Positions 17,683 to 26,324 of a DNA stretch of 64,000 bases are shown here, one piece after another. The translations under genes were made by a program, and so were the position numbers. The notes beneath the pieces were generated by a model. It did not search any database, was not told the origin of the DNA, and saw only the letters and a program-made list of their open reading frames with translations. Each line of letters begins with the position of its first letter. Within the stretch, counting starts at the first letter, position 1. The DNA comes from a virus: the IMG/VR virus record IMGVR_UViG_3300021197_001468, positions 1-64,000 of that record; one strand, given 5' to 3'.

Positions 17683-19334
17683 TGGTAGCACGAAACGAAT
17701 CCAAGCGCAGGCCCAGCCTGTTGCCTGGCGGCGCAGAGATCCATGAGGCTCCTGGTCTGAACATGACCAAGGTCCACGCGATGTTCGCCACGCCAGACGC
17801 CTTCGTGTCGATGTGTCAGATCGTTCGTGAGAACGAGTCAAGCGGCTATCTGACGCCGACACCAACCCAGCAGAAGCTGTTGAAGGCGTACGCCACCAAC
17901 CGGTGGATGCTCGTAAACAAGTTCAGGCAGGCGAAGATCACCACCATCTCGGTGATGTTGTTGCTGCGCGACTGCATGTATCTGTCGGGTGTGAAGGGGC
18001 TGCTCATCGCTGAGCGACACGACACCGCAGAGGACATCTTCGAGCGCATCCTGTACGCGTACAACCGCCTGCCCGACGACGTGAAGATGCCGCTGGCCAA
18101 GGGGCGCAAGGCGGGCACGACGCAGATTCACTTCTGCCACGGTGGTAGCATCAAGATTCTGACCGCGGGCGGACGCTCCCCCGCCATCGGTCGGTCGGTC
18201 GACCGCCTCATCATCACCGAGTTCGGTGAAGCGCAGTGGCAGAAGAAGGCGGCCATCAACATCTTCCCGACGCTGAACAAGCGGCCCAACGCGCGGGTGA
18301 TTCTGGAGAGCACGCCGGGGCGAGCGGGGTCTCACCACGAGACCATGTGGCGTGCGTCTCTCGAAGGGCGTGGTCGCTTCAGGCCACTGTTCCTCGAATG
18401 GTGGCACGACGACTCCTGTCGGGTGGACGCCACTGGGTTTGAGCCCACGAACACCGAGCGTGAGTACCTGGCGCAGCACCCCGGCATGTCGATGGAGCAC
18501 CTGGCCTTCCGCCGGATGGGCCTCGAGACGGAGATGGGCGGGGACCCTCGGTTGTTTTCCTCCAAGTATCCGTCGAACCCGTACGACGGTTGGATCGGAA
18601 GCCTGGCCCCGGTGATGCCCACTGAGATCTTGCAGCCCATGCTGGACAAGGCGGTGAACGATCCTGAGATCGGTCCCTTCGGGGCCCGGGAGATCTCACC
18701 CCCACGCCAGGACGGTTCCTACCTGATCACGGCTGACCCCGCTGGGTTCGGCGCTTCTGGGGATAAGAGTGCTCTGACTGTCTTCGACGCTATCAACCGA
18801 TGCGAGGTGGCGTTCTGGGAAGACAGAGAGACTCCAGACAGATTCGCGCGCCGCCTGATGAAAGTCCAGGAGAGGTACAACGGAGCCATGCTGGTGGTTG
18901 AGTCGAATGCGACAGCCGCCATCACCCTGCTGAAAGACTCAGGAGTCAAGCGGCTGCTCTGGACTGACCGCAATCACCCCGGCTGGTACGCCACGGCCAA
19001 GCGCATCCAGGAGGCCGAAGCCAAGCTGGTCAAGATGCTGCGCGAGGACGACCTCTTGCTGAGAAGCCGCGGTCTCCTGCACCAGCTCTTGAACTACGAC
19101 GGGTCCCGCAAGAAGCGCGTGAAGGGCCTCGACGGAACCACGCACCACTTCGACCGCGCAAGAACCGCTGTCATGGCGGCCGACGTATTGAGCAGAAGGA
19201 ACTTCACCGCTACACAGTTGCGGGAAGAGCCTCGCAATCGTCCGGTCGGGCAGGTTACCATTGGCGACCTCGACCTGTTCCGCAAGGGAAAGAAGCGGGG
19301 ATTCGCCAAGCCCCTTCCCCGTGACTGGATGTAG
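17682..19334 (+). CDS. terL: Terminase large subunit
   Basis: 550 residues with the ATPase-nuclease layout of large terminases. The P-loop region is NKFRQAKITT (about residues 78-87), where the usual Gly is Ala. The Walker B region is RLIITEFGEAQW (about 176-187), with Thr-Glu in place of Asp-Glu. A C-motif-like ILESTPG is at about 207. RNase H-like nuclease acidic residues are seen in ADPAGFG (about 351), VVESN (about 405) and HHFDRARTAV (about 488). It cuts and pumps DNA into the prohead through the portal. The ATG at 17682 has no ribosome site; the ATG at 17763 is an alternative. It is divergent from the small basic head genes. Confidence 0.92.
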   Translation: MVARNESKRRPSLLPGGAEIHEAPGLNMTKVHAMFATPDAFVSMCQIVRENESSGYLTPTPTQQKLLKAYATNRWMLVNKFRQAKITTISVMLLLRDCMYLSGVKGLLIAERHDTAEDIFERILYAYNRLPDDVKMPLAKGRKAGTTQIHFCHGGSIKILTAGGRSPAIGRSVDRLIITEFGEAQWQKKAAINIFPTLNKRPNARVILESTPGRAGSHHETMWRASLEGRGRFRPLFLEWWHDDSCRVDATGFEPTNTEREYLAQHPGMSMEHLAFRRMGLETEMGGDPRLFSSKYPSNPYDGWIGSLAPVMPTEILQPMLDKAVNDPEIGPFGAREISPPRQDGSYLITADPAGFGASGDKSALTVFDAINRCEVAFWEDRETPDRFARRLMKVQERYNGAMLVVESNATAAITLLKDSGVKRLLWTDRNHPGWYATAKRIQEAEAKLVKMLREDDLLLRSRGLLHQLLNYDGSRKKRVKGLDGTTHHFDRARTAVMAADVLSRRNFTATQLREEPRNRPVGQVTIGDLDLFRKGKKRGFAKPLPRDWM

Positions 19335-19336
19335 CC

Positions 19337-19564
19337 ATGCCCAAGACCGCTCAGCAGAAAGCCGAAGAAGCCGCCAAGGCCAAGGCCAAGCGCATCGCCG
19401 ATGCCAAGGCTGCCGGCAAGAAGACCAGCGCAGAGCAGATGGCGGAGGGCGAGAAGAAGCTCTCCGAGAAGAAGCGCCCGGCTCCCATGGACATCGACGC
19501 CATGATGAAGCAGATGAAGGATTCCGCTCGCAAAGAAGACGCGGAAGCCGCGAAGGACGACTGA
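19337..19564 (+). CDS. 75-aa Lys/Ala-rich helical protein
   Basis: A lysine/alanine/glutamate helix (AEEAAKAKAKRIADAKAAGK) ending in MMKQMKDSARKEDAEAAKDD. The final block is nearly the same as the start of the next protein (IMKQMKDDARKEENDKREAR), so the two genes share a short duplicated segment. It starts two bases after terminase. No function recognised; possibly a small head or scaffold-associated protein. Confidence 0.75.
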   Translation: MPKTAQQKAEEAAKAKAKRIADAKAAGKKTSAEQMAEGEKKLSEKKRPAPMDIDAMMKQMKDSARKEDAEAAKDD

Positions 19565-19565
19565 C

Positions 19566-20300
19566 ATGGCCGATCCCGACCAGATCATGAAGCAGATGAA
19601 GGACGACGCGCGTAAGGAGGAGAACGACAAGCGTGAAGCCCGTGAGTACGAGCTCAAAGTGCAGGCGGCGGAGCGTCGACTCAAAAGCCGGATGCCTTTT
19701 GGCGTCGGCATCGGGGGGTTTCGCGACAACGAGCTCACTTACGAGAGGCACGGTGTTGGAGACCCGCGGCGCGATCAAGACATGATCAGCCTGGAGGTTG
19801 AGGGCGTCGAGGTCTCTCCGCACGGCAACACGCGCACTCCCAGCCAGGCCAGTGTGTACCGGAGCTCCTTCAAAAAGCCTGTAGTCGGTAGAACCGGCCG
19901 GGATTATCGCTTCCCGGCGAAGGGTCGCATGCCCGCAGCGGAGGTGACCACACCAGACCTCAGTGAGGTTCGCACTGAAGTGCGTGACGAGTCTGGCCGA
20001 GAGATCCCGGCGCTCGACCGCATGGCCGCACTGGGTGAGTTCCGCAACGCGCTCACGAAGGCTCGCTCCGAGCTGGGACCCACGCAGTCCTACGCCCCTG
20101 AGTTCGAGGAGGCTCTGTTTCGCGTGATGCGTGAGCAGGCTCTCCGACTTCAGATCCCCGACGCAGAGCTCGCCCGCAGCGTGGACGAGCTCGACAAGCT
20201 CTCCAAGGCTGCCGTTCTTGGACGGGAGGGTGCCGGAGTGGGGCTTCCCGTCTCCAGGCTGAAGGGCACTGCCGCCGACTACCGCCGTGACCGGGACTGA
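19566..20300 (+). CDS. 244-aa head-region protein, unknown
   Basis: The N-terminus is a charged helix sharing MKQMKD-ARKE with the preceding protein. Then come a Gly-rich segment (MPFGVGIGGFRDNELTYERH), a beta-like middle, and a C-terminal helical half (ALGEFRNALTKARSELGPTQ, then VMREQALRLQIPDAELARSV). No known domain. The place between terminase and portal, in a tight co-directional run, suggests a role in head assembly. It starts one base after the upstream stop. Confidence 0.8.
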   Translation: MADPDQIMKQMKDDARKEENDKREAREYELKVQAAERRLKSRMPFGVGIGGFRDNELTYERHGVGDPRRDQDMISLEVEGVEVSPHGNTRTPSQASVYRSSFKKPVVGRTGRDYRFPAKGRMPAAEVTTPDLSEVRTEVRDESGREIPALDRMAALGEFRNALTKARSELGPTQSYAPEFEEALFRVMREQALRLQIPDAELARSVDELDKLSKAAVLGREGAGVGLPVSRLKGTAADYRRDRD

Positions 20301-20303
20301 TTC

Positions 20304-20894
20304 ATGGCTGACAAGTCCAAAATGCCAAAGGACTACGGGGTCTACGCCTCGGGTCTGACCGATGCGAGCGGGACTCCGTTCGCCTCCATTCAGATTCGCC
20401 GTGGGACGAAGGACGTTCCCTCCTTCGAGCGTAGGCAGGTCTACGTCGGCGACACCCTGCCGCAAGGCAACATCACCGGCATCACTGCTGAGGGCATCAC
20501 CGTCATCCCAGACGAGGGTGACGAGTACCTGCTGCCTTTGGGGTCGGGGGCTCGAGTCGACTACGGCGGCCGTAGGAAGACGCCCAAGAAGATTGACCTC
20601 GATGCGGCTCCGATTCTGAATCAGATTGACTTCGACGCCGACGCCTTGGCGGACCTCGCCGAAGACGCCGGGGTGTACGAGACTTTCAAAGATCAGATGC
20701 GGCCGTTCTACGAATACGCTCGGGCACGCGCTGACTCGGACCCGCAGATCACGGAAGAAGACGCGCTTCGCGAGATTGCCTTGTTCCAAGCCGGAGATCT
20801 CTTCAACCCTGTAGAGAAGAGGGGCTCGATTGAGATGAAGGCGTTTCCGGAGTTCAGCGTAGCGGATCTCCCCTACATCGAACCCTTGGACTGA
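20304..20894 (+). CDS. 196-aa head-region protein, unknown
   Basis: Not recognised. The first 100 residues are beta-rich with a small repeated-turn pattern (VYVGDTLPQGNITGITAEGI, GDEYLLPLGSG), as in small barrel or SH3-like folds. The C-terminal half is acidic and helical (DADALADLAEDAGVYETFKD, AREI). Acidic pI, no membrane segment. It starts three bases after the previous stop; the next gene begins one base after its own stop. Likely part of the head operon. Confidence 0.8.
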   Translation: MADKSKMPKDYGVYASGLTDASGTPFASIQIRRGTKDVPSFERRQVYVGDTLPQGNITGITAEGITVIPDEGDEYLLPLGSGARVDYGGRRKTPKKIDLDAAPILNQIDFDADALADLAEDAGVYETFKDQMRPFYEYARARADSDPQITEEDALREIALFQAGDLFNPVEKRGSIEMKAFPEFSVADLPYIEPLD

Positions 20895-20895
20895 C

Positions 20896-21576
20896 ATGGC
20901 TCGGAATATCTACATCAGTCAGCCTGCCGCATCTCTTGATGAGACTGTTGCGGGTGTGGCCGACCGTATTCAGGGCCAGGGCGTCAAGGACCGTAAGACC
21001 GCGGAAATCGGTTCTTCTCTACTGACGGCGTTGTCCAACCCTCAGCTGGGCACCCCCGTCAAGCGGACTGCCCCCGTCAAGGTTGCACCGGTCAAGGCTG
21101 CTCCTGACTACCGGTCGACGCCGACTACCGAAGATGACCGCATCGCGGGCGAGCAGATGGTGTCGAACATCTTTGGGAGCCGGGACATCTCCTCTGACGC
21201 GCTCGACATGCTTCGGTTTCGGCGTGGGGAAAAGAAGCGGCAGAAGAGTGCTGCACTCCCGTACGATGGGCCCAAGCCCCTCGTGGGTCCCGGCGGGCAG
21301 ATCGACCCGGAGGGCACCGCGGCGTCTCTTGAGAATCGCTCGGTTTACAAGGACTTGCCCCCCGAGGCGCGGCAGGATGCTGCGCAAGCCGACTTCGACT
21401 CTTACATGTCCGACCGTGAAGGACGTGGAGTCCAGAGTAGTCAGAGTTACGAAAGCGAAGAGCTGGGCGGCAACATCGTACACCAGTTCGACCGAGACGA
21501 CGGGATCTCTGTGACCTTCCTCGAGACCCCGAGCGGTAAGCTCTACAACACCACCGACGTAGTCAAGAGGCGGTAG
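20896..21576 (+). CDS. 226-aa head-region protein, unknown
   Basis: Low-complexity and probably disordered for its first 90 residues (TPVKRTAPVKVAPVKAAPDY, a Pro-Val-Lys repeat), then mixed. The C-terminus (SEELGGNIVHQFDRDDGISV, TFLETPSGKLYN) looks like a small beta domain. No family recognised. It lies directly before the portal gene with a three-base gap, in the head operon. Confidence 0.78.
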   Translation: MARNIYISQPAASLDETVAGVADRIQGQGVKDRKTAEIGSSLLTALSNPQLGTPVKRTAPVKVAPVKAAPDYRSTPTTEDDRIAGEQMVSNIFGSRDISSDALDMLRFRRGEKKRQKSAALPYDGPKPLVGPGGQIDPEGTAASLENRSVYKDLPPEARQDAAQADFDSYMSDREGRGVQSSQSYESEELGGNIVHQFDRDDGISVTFLETPSGKLYNTTDVVKRR

Positions 21577-21579
21577 ACC

Positions 21580-23352
21580 ATGCCCCCCAAGCTTTCCAGC
21601 CTGATCGACAGGCACGAGCGCTACTACAAGCGCTACGAGAAGCCGAACTTCGATAAGGCTCGCCGGTTTTACCGGGGTGAGTTCTACTCGATCAAGAAGG
21701 CGGACAACGCCCACGTCGATCGACTGCTGCTCTGCTCCAAGAACCTCATCTACGCCATCGCGGATACTGCGGTCTCCAGCCTCCTGGGCCCCAACCCCCA
21801 GGTGGCCTGTGTTCCGCGGAACCCAGACTCCGAAGAAGCGATGTCGGCAGTCAACGGGCTCATGGGGTTCGTGTTCGACGAGAACCGGATGCGGCGTCGG
21901 TCGGCCACTGCGTTGATCGACGCAGTGCTGTGTAAGCGAGGCATCTTCAAGACAGGGTGGAGCGTCGAGGAAGACCGGCCGGTGATCAAGTCGGTCGACC
22001 CATCGCGCCTCTACTTCGACATGACTGTCCGCGATGTCGACGACATCAGCTACTGGATCGAGACGACGGTCATCTCGTACGATCAGTTCAAGGAGCGGGT
22101 GGCGAACGGGGTGTACACCATCCCACCGAACGCGGACATCCGGCCCGACCGGTACCCCACCTGGCTCGTCGGAGACGACCAGCGCGGTAACGTGGACGCC
22201 GTCCGCGACGCCTTCCAGTGGGTGACCGTCTACGAGTACTACAACGTCGACAAGGGCGTCGTACAGCATTACGTGAAGCAGGCGAACGCTGTCGTCTTTG
22301 AAGACAAGATCGACTACATCCCGTACTCGATGTTCAGCCTCAACCAGTCGGGTATCGACTGTACGGGTCTGTCTGAGGTCCAGCTGGTTCTGAACCAGCA
22401 GGAGACGGTCAACGATCTGCTGACGCACCTCAAGGAGATCGCCTACCTCCAGATCCCGCGCATCCTCTACGATGCCGGGCGCATCACGGAGGAGGACCTG
22501 AACAAGGCTGTGGCCGCAACGACGGGCTCGTTCGTGGGGATTCGTCCAGAGAACAGTGAGGCGCTTCGTACGCTCAACACTCTGTTCTACCCGATGCCGA
22601 CGCCTGACACCCCCGCCGGTGTCGTCTCGTTCGTCGACCGCCAGGAGAACGACGCAGCGTTCATCTCTGCGCTGGCTGAGGCGGCTCGAGGACAGGTCGC
22701 AGGCGCTCGTACGGCTACGGAGATGGCAATCATCGACGCCCAGATGAGGACGCGCCTGGCGACCCGTGAGGGTCACCTCAACGACGCCATCGAAGACGTC
22801 GGACGCAAGGCGTTCTACCTGACGCGCAAGTACATGAAGCAGGAGAAGATGATTCGCGTCGCGGGCTCTGCCCGGTGGGCCGCGGTCAACTTCAAGACGC
22901 TTCAGGGTGTCGAGATGGACTTCAAGATGGTGTCCTACAACCCTGTCCGCAAGAACCCTGCGGTCATGGTCGAAGCCATCATCCAGATGCTGCCCTTCCT
23001 GGCAGACAACCCCAACGTCGACTTCCGCGGTCTCACCGAGCAGATCGTCTCGGGTCTCGGCTTCCCAAGCCAGATCGTGAAGAACGAGGCCGAGCTCCAG
23101 GCGGAGCAGGAAGCCGCGATGCAGCAGCAGCAGGCGATGATGCAGGCTGAGCAGCAGAAGTCTTTGGGTGGTGCTGCCGCAGGAGCCCCGGCTCTGGCCG
23201 CGGACGCTATCGCACAGGATGAGGCCGCCGTAGAGCAGCCCGCGGCAGAGATGCCGCCGGAGCTCCTGGCGTTGTTGATGGGAGACGCTGCCGCAGCGAC
23301 CCCCGAAGAATCCTTCGCCGCGGGTGGCGGCGCACCTGTGCGGGAGGGCTGA
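21580..23352 (+). CDS. Portal protein (590 aa)
   Basis: 590 residues with portal features. An N-terminal helix-rich start (LIDRHERYYKRYEKPNFDKA, RFYRGEFYSI) is followed by the wing (KNLIYAIADTAVSSLLGPNP, VKRGIFKTGWSVEEDRP) and a beta stretch (DPSRLYFDMTVRDVDDISYW). A long stem/helix region follows (LVLNQQETVNDLLTHLKEIA, then ARGQVAGARTATEMAIIDAQ). The C-terminal crown is Gln/Ala-rich (EQEAAMQQQQAMMQ). The portal forms the dodecameric DNA gate at one vertex and binds terminase. It is followed by a zinc-ribbon gene that overlaps its stop by one base. Confidence 0.88.
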   Translation: MPPKLSSLIDRHERYYKRYEKPNFDKARRFYRGEFYSIKKADNAHVDRLLLCSKNLIYAIADTAVSSLLGPNPQVACVPRNPDSEEAMSAVNGLMGFVFDENRMRRRSATALIDAVLCKRGIFKTGWSVEEDRPVIKSVDPSRLYFDMTVRDVDDISYWIETTVISYDQFKERVANGVYTIPPNADIRPDRYPTWLVGDDQRGNVDAVRDAFQWVTVYEYYNVDKGVVQHYVKQANAVVFEDKIDYIPYSMFSLNQSGIDCTGLSEVQLVLNQQETVNDLLTHLKEIAYLQIPRILYDAGRITEEDLNKAVAATTGSFVGIRPENSEALRTLNTLFYPMPTPDTPAGVVSFVDRQENDAAFISALAEAARGQVAGARTATEMAIIDAQMRTRLATREGHLNDAIEDVGRKAFYLTRKYMKQEKMIRVAGSARWAAVNFKTLQGVEMDFKMVSYNPVRKNPAVMVEAIIQMLPFLADNPNVDFRGLTEQIVSGLGFPSQIVKNEAELQAEQEAAMQQQQAMMQAEQQKSLGGAAAGAPALAADAIAQDEAAVEQPAAEMPPELLALLMGDAAAATPEESFAAGGGAPVREG

Positions 23353-23885
23353 TGCCAGTCGCAGACTTCATGTGTGATTGCGGGTACGAAGAAGACACCA
23401 TCGTCTACAAGGTCGGGAAGTACCCCGACTGCCCTGAGTGCGGTGCGGTCCTGGTGCGCGACTACAAGTACGGCATCAACCTGCGCATCAAGGGCGACGG
23501 CTACGGCTCGTTCGTACCTATTGACATGGGCGTACTTGGGTATTGCGACACCAAGGACAAGTACGACGCCGCGTGCGCTACCATCCGTCAGCGGTACCCC
23601 GGTGCGGAGATCAACGTCGAGCGAGAGACGCAGGCGCAGAAGACTGAGCGCCTCGACGAGCACCGGCACAAGGTCGCCCAGGAGCGTCGGCGGAAGAACG
23701 TCGATGACCAAGCAATCAAAGCCGCGAGGCAGGAGTCTCGTCGGGCTCTGCGCATGGGAGCATCCAACGATGAAGTCGTCAAGAAGAGCGCGAATGAGCT
23801 GGTCAGCCCAGGTAGCAACACGACGATCCACCGGAGCCCCACGCGCCCGAAGCTCGCAGGGAAGTCTCGTGTCCTTGCTGGCTGA
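23352..23885 (+). CDS. 177-aa protein with N-terminal zinc ribbon
   Basis: Residues 8-33 contain CDC...CPEC (CDCGYEED, then YPDCPECGAVLV), a four-cysteine zinc ribbon of the FmdB-like type. The rest is a basic helical region (ERRRKNVDDQAIKAARQESR) and a Ser/Pro tail. Zinc-ribbon proteins of this kind are common next to phage portals but their task is unknown; DNA or protein binding in head assembly is likely. The start overlaps the portal stop (TGATG). Confidence 0.78.
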   Translation: MPVADFMCDCGYEEDTIVYKVGKYPDCPECGAVLVRDYKYGINLRIKGDGYGSFVPIDMGVLGYCDTKDKYDAACATIRQRYPGAEINVERETQAQKTERLDEHRHKVAQERRRKNVDDQAIKAARQESRRALRMGASNDEVVKKSANELVSPGSNTTIHRSPTRPKLAGKSRVLAG

Positions 23886-24090
23886 CCCTCGCGTTCGCGA
23901 AAGCCAGAGCAAGGCTCTCGAGATGCGGAGGCCACTTCGCAAGCTCAAGGACGAGGTTGTCATTGACAGTGTCTGGTACGAAGACGTGTCAAGGGGCCTC
24001 ACATACGCGCTGCCCAAGAAGCTGATCATGTCGATTGGGCCGGCGGCAGCGTTCGAGTGGGCTCACCTGAGAAAGCACTCAGGCGAATAA
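23869..24090 (+). CDS. 73-aa small protein, unknown
   Basis: GTG start overlapping the end of the zinc-ribbon gene by 17 bases, with AGGGAAG five bases before it. The sequence is basic and helical at the start (LADPRVRESQSKALEMRRPL), then beta-like (EVVIDSVWYEDVSRGLTYAL). No family recognised. The overlap and ribosome site argue for a real gene, but the start is not certain. Confidence 0.6.
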   Translation: MSLLADPRVRESQSKALEMRRPLRKLKDEVVIDSVWYEDVSRGLTYALPKKLIMSIGPAAAFEWAHLRKHSGE

Positions 24091-24144
24091 CCCGCTCATG
24101 ACAACTGGCAGAGATTCCACCACTGTGGTAGTGTGAGGTTCACG

Positions 24145-24588
24145 ATGGCAAACGATATGATGGCTGGCAGCGAGAAGGCGATTGTCCCCGATCGGGACCT
24201 GAAGCCTGGCATGGATGTGCTCGACGAGATGCTCTCCGCGCTGGGCCCCGAAGGGGGCATGGTGGAGGAGACCGAGATGGTCGAGGGCGAGATGCCCGCT
24301 GACGCGATGCCCGGCGGTGACGCCACGGGCGACGTCGAGGTGATTGCCTCCGCCCTGGGCATCGAGGCCGCGCAGGCCCAGGCCCTGTTCGACGCTGCCC
24401 AGCAGATGGACAAGACCCGCGGTAAGAGCGGGAAGGAACTCGCAGACATGCTGGCCGACGACTTCCAGCTCCGGATGGAGCTCGAGAAGCTGGCGGGCGG
24501 CGCTGCTGACCAGATGGAGATGGACATGGCGGAGGACATGGGCGGTATGATGCCGCCCGAGATGCCCCCCGAGATGCCCGCTCCGTAA
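24145..24588 (+). CDS. 147-aa acidic Met-rich protein (scaffold-associated?)
   Basis: Very acidic with unusually many methionines (GGMVEETEMVEGEMPADAMP; MEMDMAEDMGGMMPPEMPPE at the end). The middle is helical (EVIASALGIEAAQAQALFDA). Acidic, Met-rich proteins directly upstream of scaffold occur in several phages and may act in prohead assembly; here this is by position only. GAGG lies seven bases before the ATG. Ten bases separate its stop from the scaffold start. Confidence 0.78.
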   Translation: MANDMMAGSEKAIVPDRDLKPGMDVLDEMLSALGPEGGMVEETEMVEGEMPADAMPGGDATGDVEVIASALGIEAAQAQALFDAAQQMDKTRGKSGKELADMLADDFQLRMELEKLAGGAADQMEMDMAEDMGGMMPPEMPPEMPAP

Positions 24589-24597
24589 GGAGACCTG

Positions 24598-25464
24598 ATG
24601 AGTGAAGTCGACGAGTCTGTCGAATCTGCCGACGTAGGGGAGTCTGTTGATGGCTCCCCTGCTGACGTGTCCGAGCCCGCCGCCGAAGCCGCCTTTGAGT
24701 GGAACGGCGAGGTCGAGTCGCTCCAGTCCGCTGACTGGTTCGGGGGGCTCGACGAGCCTGTTCGGCAGGGGCTACTGAACGGCATCCAGCAGAAGTACCA
24801 GAACTGGGAGAAGGGCTACAGCTCGAAGTACCAGGAGCTGGCCGACACCCGGAAGACGTACGACAGCCGTGTGGCTGACCTCCGCTCGCAGGAAGCGCGG
24901 GTCCAGAAGTGGTTGTACGGCGAAGGCGACCCCCTCGGCGAGACACGCGCTCAGATGGAGCAGATGAAGACGCAGCACGAGGCCGCGCTTGGTGCTCTCC
25001 GTTCGGAGTACGAGAGCGCCTTGACGAACGTACGGAACGCCCAGAGCGGAGACCTGCAGGCAGCGGTCCAGGCGCGTGACGAGGCTGTTCAGAAGATTCA
25101 GCAGTACGAGCAGGAGCGCGCAGCTGTCGAAGAGGCTCGTGTCGAGAGTCAGGTCGACGAGCTCGAGGGGTGGCTCGACGCCAACGCCTCGGACATCGTG
25201 GCGAACGACGACGCCTTCTACACCTGGTGCGTCCTCTGCACTGGTGGTGCGTCCCCCGAAGACGCTGTCCAGATGGTGCGGGCCAAGTATGGTGCACCTC
25301 CCGTGGCTGAGCCGGAGCCGGAGCCGGAAGCCCCGCCCAAGAGCGTCGAGCTCATGAACATGGGTGGTGCCCGCACGGGTACGGCGTCTGGTCAGCCGAA
25401 GTCATTCGATGAGATCATGGACGAGATGCGTAGGGCTGCTCAGTCAGGCGCGTTCGTCCGCTGA
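24598..25464 (+). CDS. Scaffolding protein (288 aa)
   Basis: Highly acidic N-terminus, long central coiled coil (about residues 60-190: KYQELADTRKTYDSRVADLR, QMEQMKTQHEAALGALRSEY, AVQKIQQYEQERAAVEEARV), Pro-Glu repeat linker (AEPEPEPEAPP), and a short helical C-terminus (FDEIMDEMRRAAQSGAFVR). A coiled-coil core with a C-terminal helix that binds capsid is the typical scaffold layout. The place after portal agrees. It directs capsid assembly and is removed before or during packaging. It ends the plus head operon. Confidence 0.82.
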   Translation: MSEVDESVESADVGESVDGSPADVSEPAAEAAFEWNGEVESLQSADWFGGLDEPVRQGLLNGIQQKYQNWEKGYSSKYQELADTRKTYDSRVADLRSQEARVQKWLYGEGDPLGETRAQMEQMKTQHEAALGALRSEYESALTNVRNAQSGDLQAAVQARDEAVQKIQQYEQERAAVEEARVESQVDELEGWLDANASDIVANDDAFYTWCVLCTGGASPEDAVQMVRAKYGAPPVAEPEPEPEAPPKSVELMNMGGARTGTASGQPKSFDEIMDEMRRAAQSGAFVR

Positions 25465-25465
25465 G

Positions 25466-25717
25466 CTACTGCCGCCGCGCCATCAGCGCGGCGAACGGAA
25501 GAGCGGCAGCCCCCATCGCCAGCGCGGTGTCCCGGCGGTCGCTCTTCTGCTGCGTTGCGGCTGTGTCGACGCCCTGAGCAGCCAGGTCTTCCTGTCGGGC
25601 CTGCTCCTCGAAGCTGAGGGGCTGCTGTGTCGCGTTCTTCTGCCGGCGACGCATGAGTCCGCCAACAGCCATGGGGAGTGCAGCTGCGCCGATGGTGCCG
25701 AGGGTCAGGGGGTCCAT
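25466..25717 (-). CDS. 83-aa protein with two Ala-rich hydrophobic segments
   Basis: Two related hydrophobic segments, IGAAALPMAVGGLMRRRQ near the N-terminus and MGAAALPFAALMARRQ at the C-terminus, flank a polar, Gln-rich middle. Both segments end in Arg-rich patches, so both could lie in or on the inner membrane with loops inside. This is a candidate holin or membrane-active virion protein. It converges on the scaffold gene with one base between stops. Confidence 0.65.
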   Translation of the reverse strand: MDPLTLGTIGAAALPMAVGGLMRRRQKNATQQPLSFEEQARQEDLAAQGVDTAATQQKSDRRDTALAMGAAALPFAALMARRQ

Positions 25718-25757
25718 ACTATTCTCCAGGTCGACTTCAGCACCCTATCATGGTAGA

Positions 25758-26324
25758 CTAAGCCCAGCCGTGCGGGATGATGTGCCCGAGGCCCCAAGGG
25801 GTCTCCTGCACCATGACCTTCTTGCCGTTCGGTGATGGGCTTGGCCAAGCCTCGAGCTTTGCTGCGTCTGGGTCACGGTTCCAGTAGAAGACCAGTCGCT
25901 CGCGCCCTGCGGTTCCCCACCAGCGCTCCCAGCCGTTGGACTCGTAGTAGGCGTGGACCTCCGACTGCGACCCGTCGAAGTGTTCACTCGGCGACCAGCG
26001 CTCCCACCCATCCGGTGGGACGATCTGACCCTCGCTGTTGAGCTCGTACTTCACGCCCGGCAGGTCCGCTTCATCGACGGTGCCCGGCACCTCGGGCTCC
26101 TTCTTCGCCGGCTCGGGCTCCTTGTCCCCACCGCTCGCCGCGCTCTCTTCGCCTGCGGCCAGGCTGCGCATGCCGCGGACCAGGGCCATGCGTGCGACGG
26201 TCGAGCGGCTGACGTTGATGCCCAGCTCTGCGATGACCGGCATGGACGCCACCATGTCGATCATGGCATCGAGCTTGTCGAGCTCCTCGTGGCTAACCGG
26301 CACGTACAACTTCTTCTGAGTCAT
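25758..26324 (-). CDS. 188-aa protein with ribbon-helix-helix-like start
   Basis: ATG at 26324 has GCGGAGG just upstream. The N-terminal 55 residues (KKLYVPVSHEELDKLDAMID, then INVSRSTVARMALVRGMRSL) read like an Arc/MetJ-type ribbon-helix-helix: a beta strand, a helix, then Ser-Arg-Ser at the start of a second helix. After an acidic Pro/Glu linker, the C-terminal 90 residues are Trp-rich (DGWERWSPSEHFDG, NGWERWWGTAGRERLVFYWN), apparently a separate unknown domain. A transcription regulator is plausible; not proven. Confidence 0.65.
   Translation of the reverse strand: MTQKKLYVPVSHEELDKLDAMIDMVASMPVIAELGINVSRSTVARMALVRGMRSLAAGEESAASGGDKEPEPAKKEPEVPGTVDEADLPGVKYELNSEGQIVPPDGWERWSPSEHFDGSQSEVHAYYESNGWERWWGTAGRERLVFYWNRDPDAAKLEAWPSPSPNGKKVMVQETPWGLGHIIPHGWA

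Noticed and set aside
18939-20897. Long open frame (652 codons) on minus under terminase and the next genes
   Set aside because: It lies opposite well-supported plus genes with ribosome sites and short gaps, has no start signal and an implausible composition; it is a shadow of high-GC third positions.
21019-22776. 585-codon minus frame opposite the portal gene
   Set aside because: The plus frame is a clear portal; the minus frame is Arg/Val/Asp/His-rich as expected from an antisense shadow.
24106-24134. TGGCAG-N17-TAGTGT as promoter of the 147-aa gene
   Set aside because: Transcription would start after the ribosome site at 24134-24137, and both hexamers are weak.
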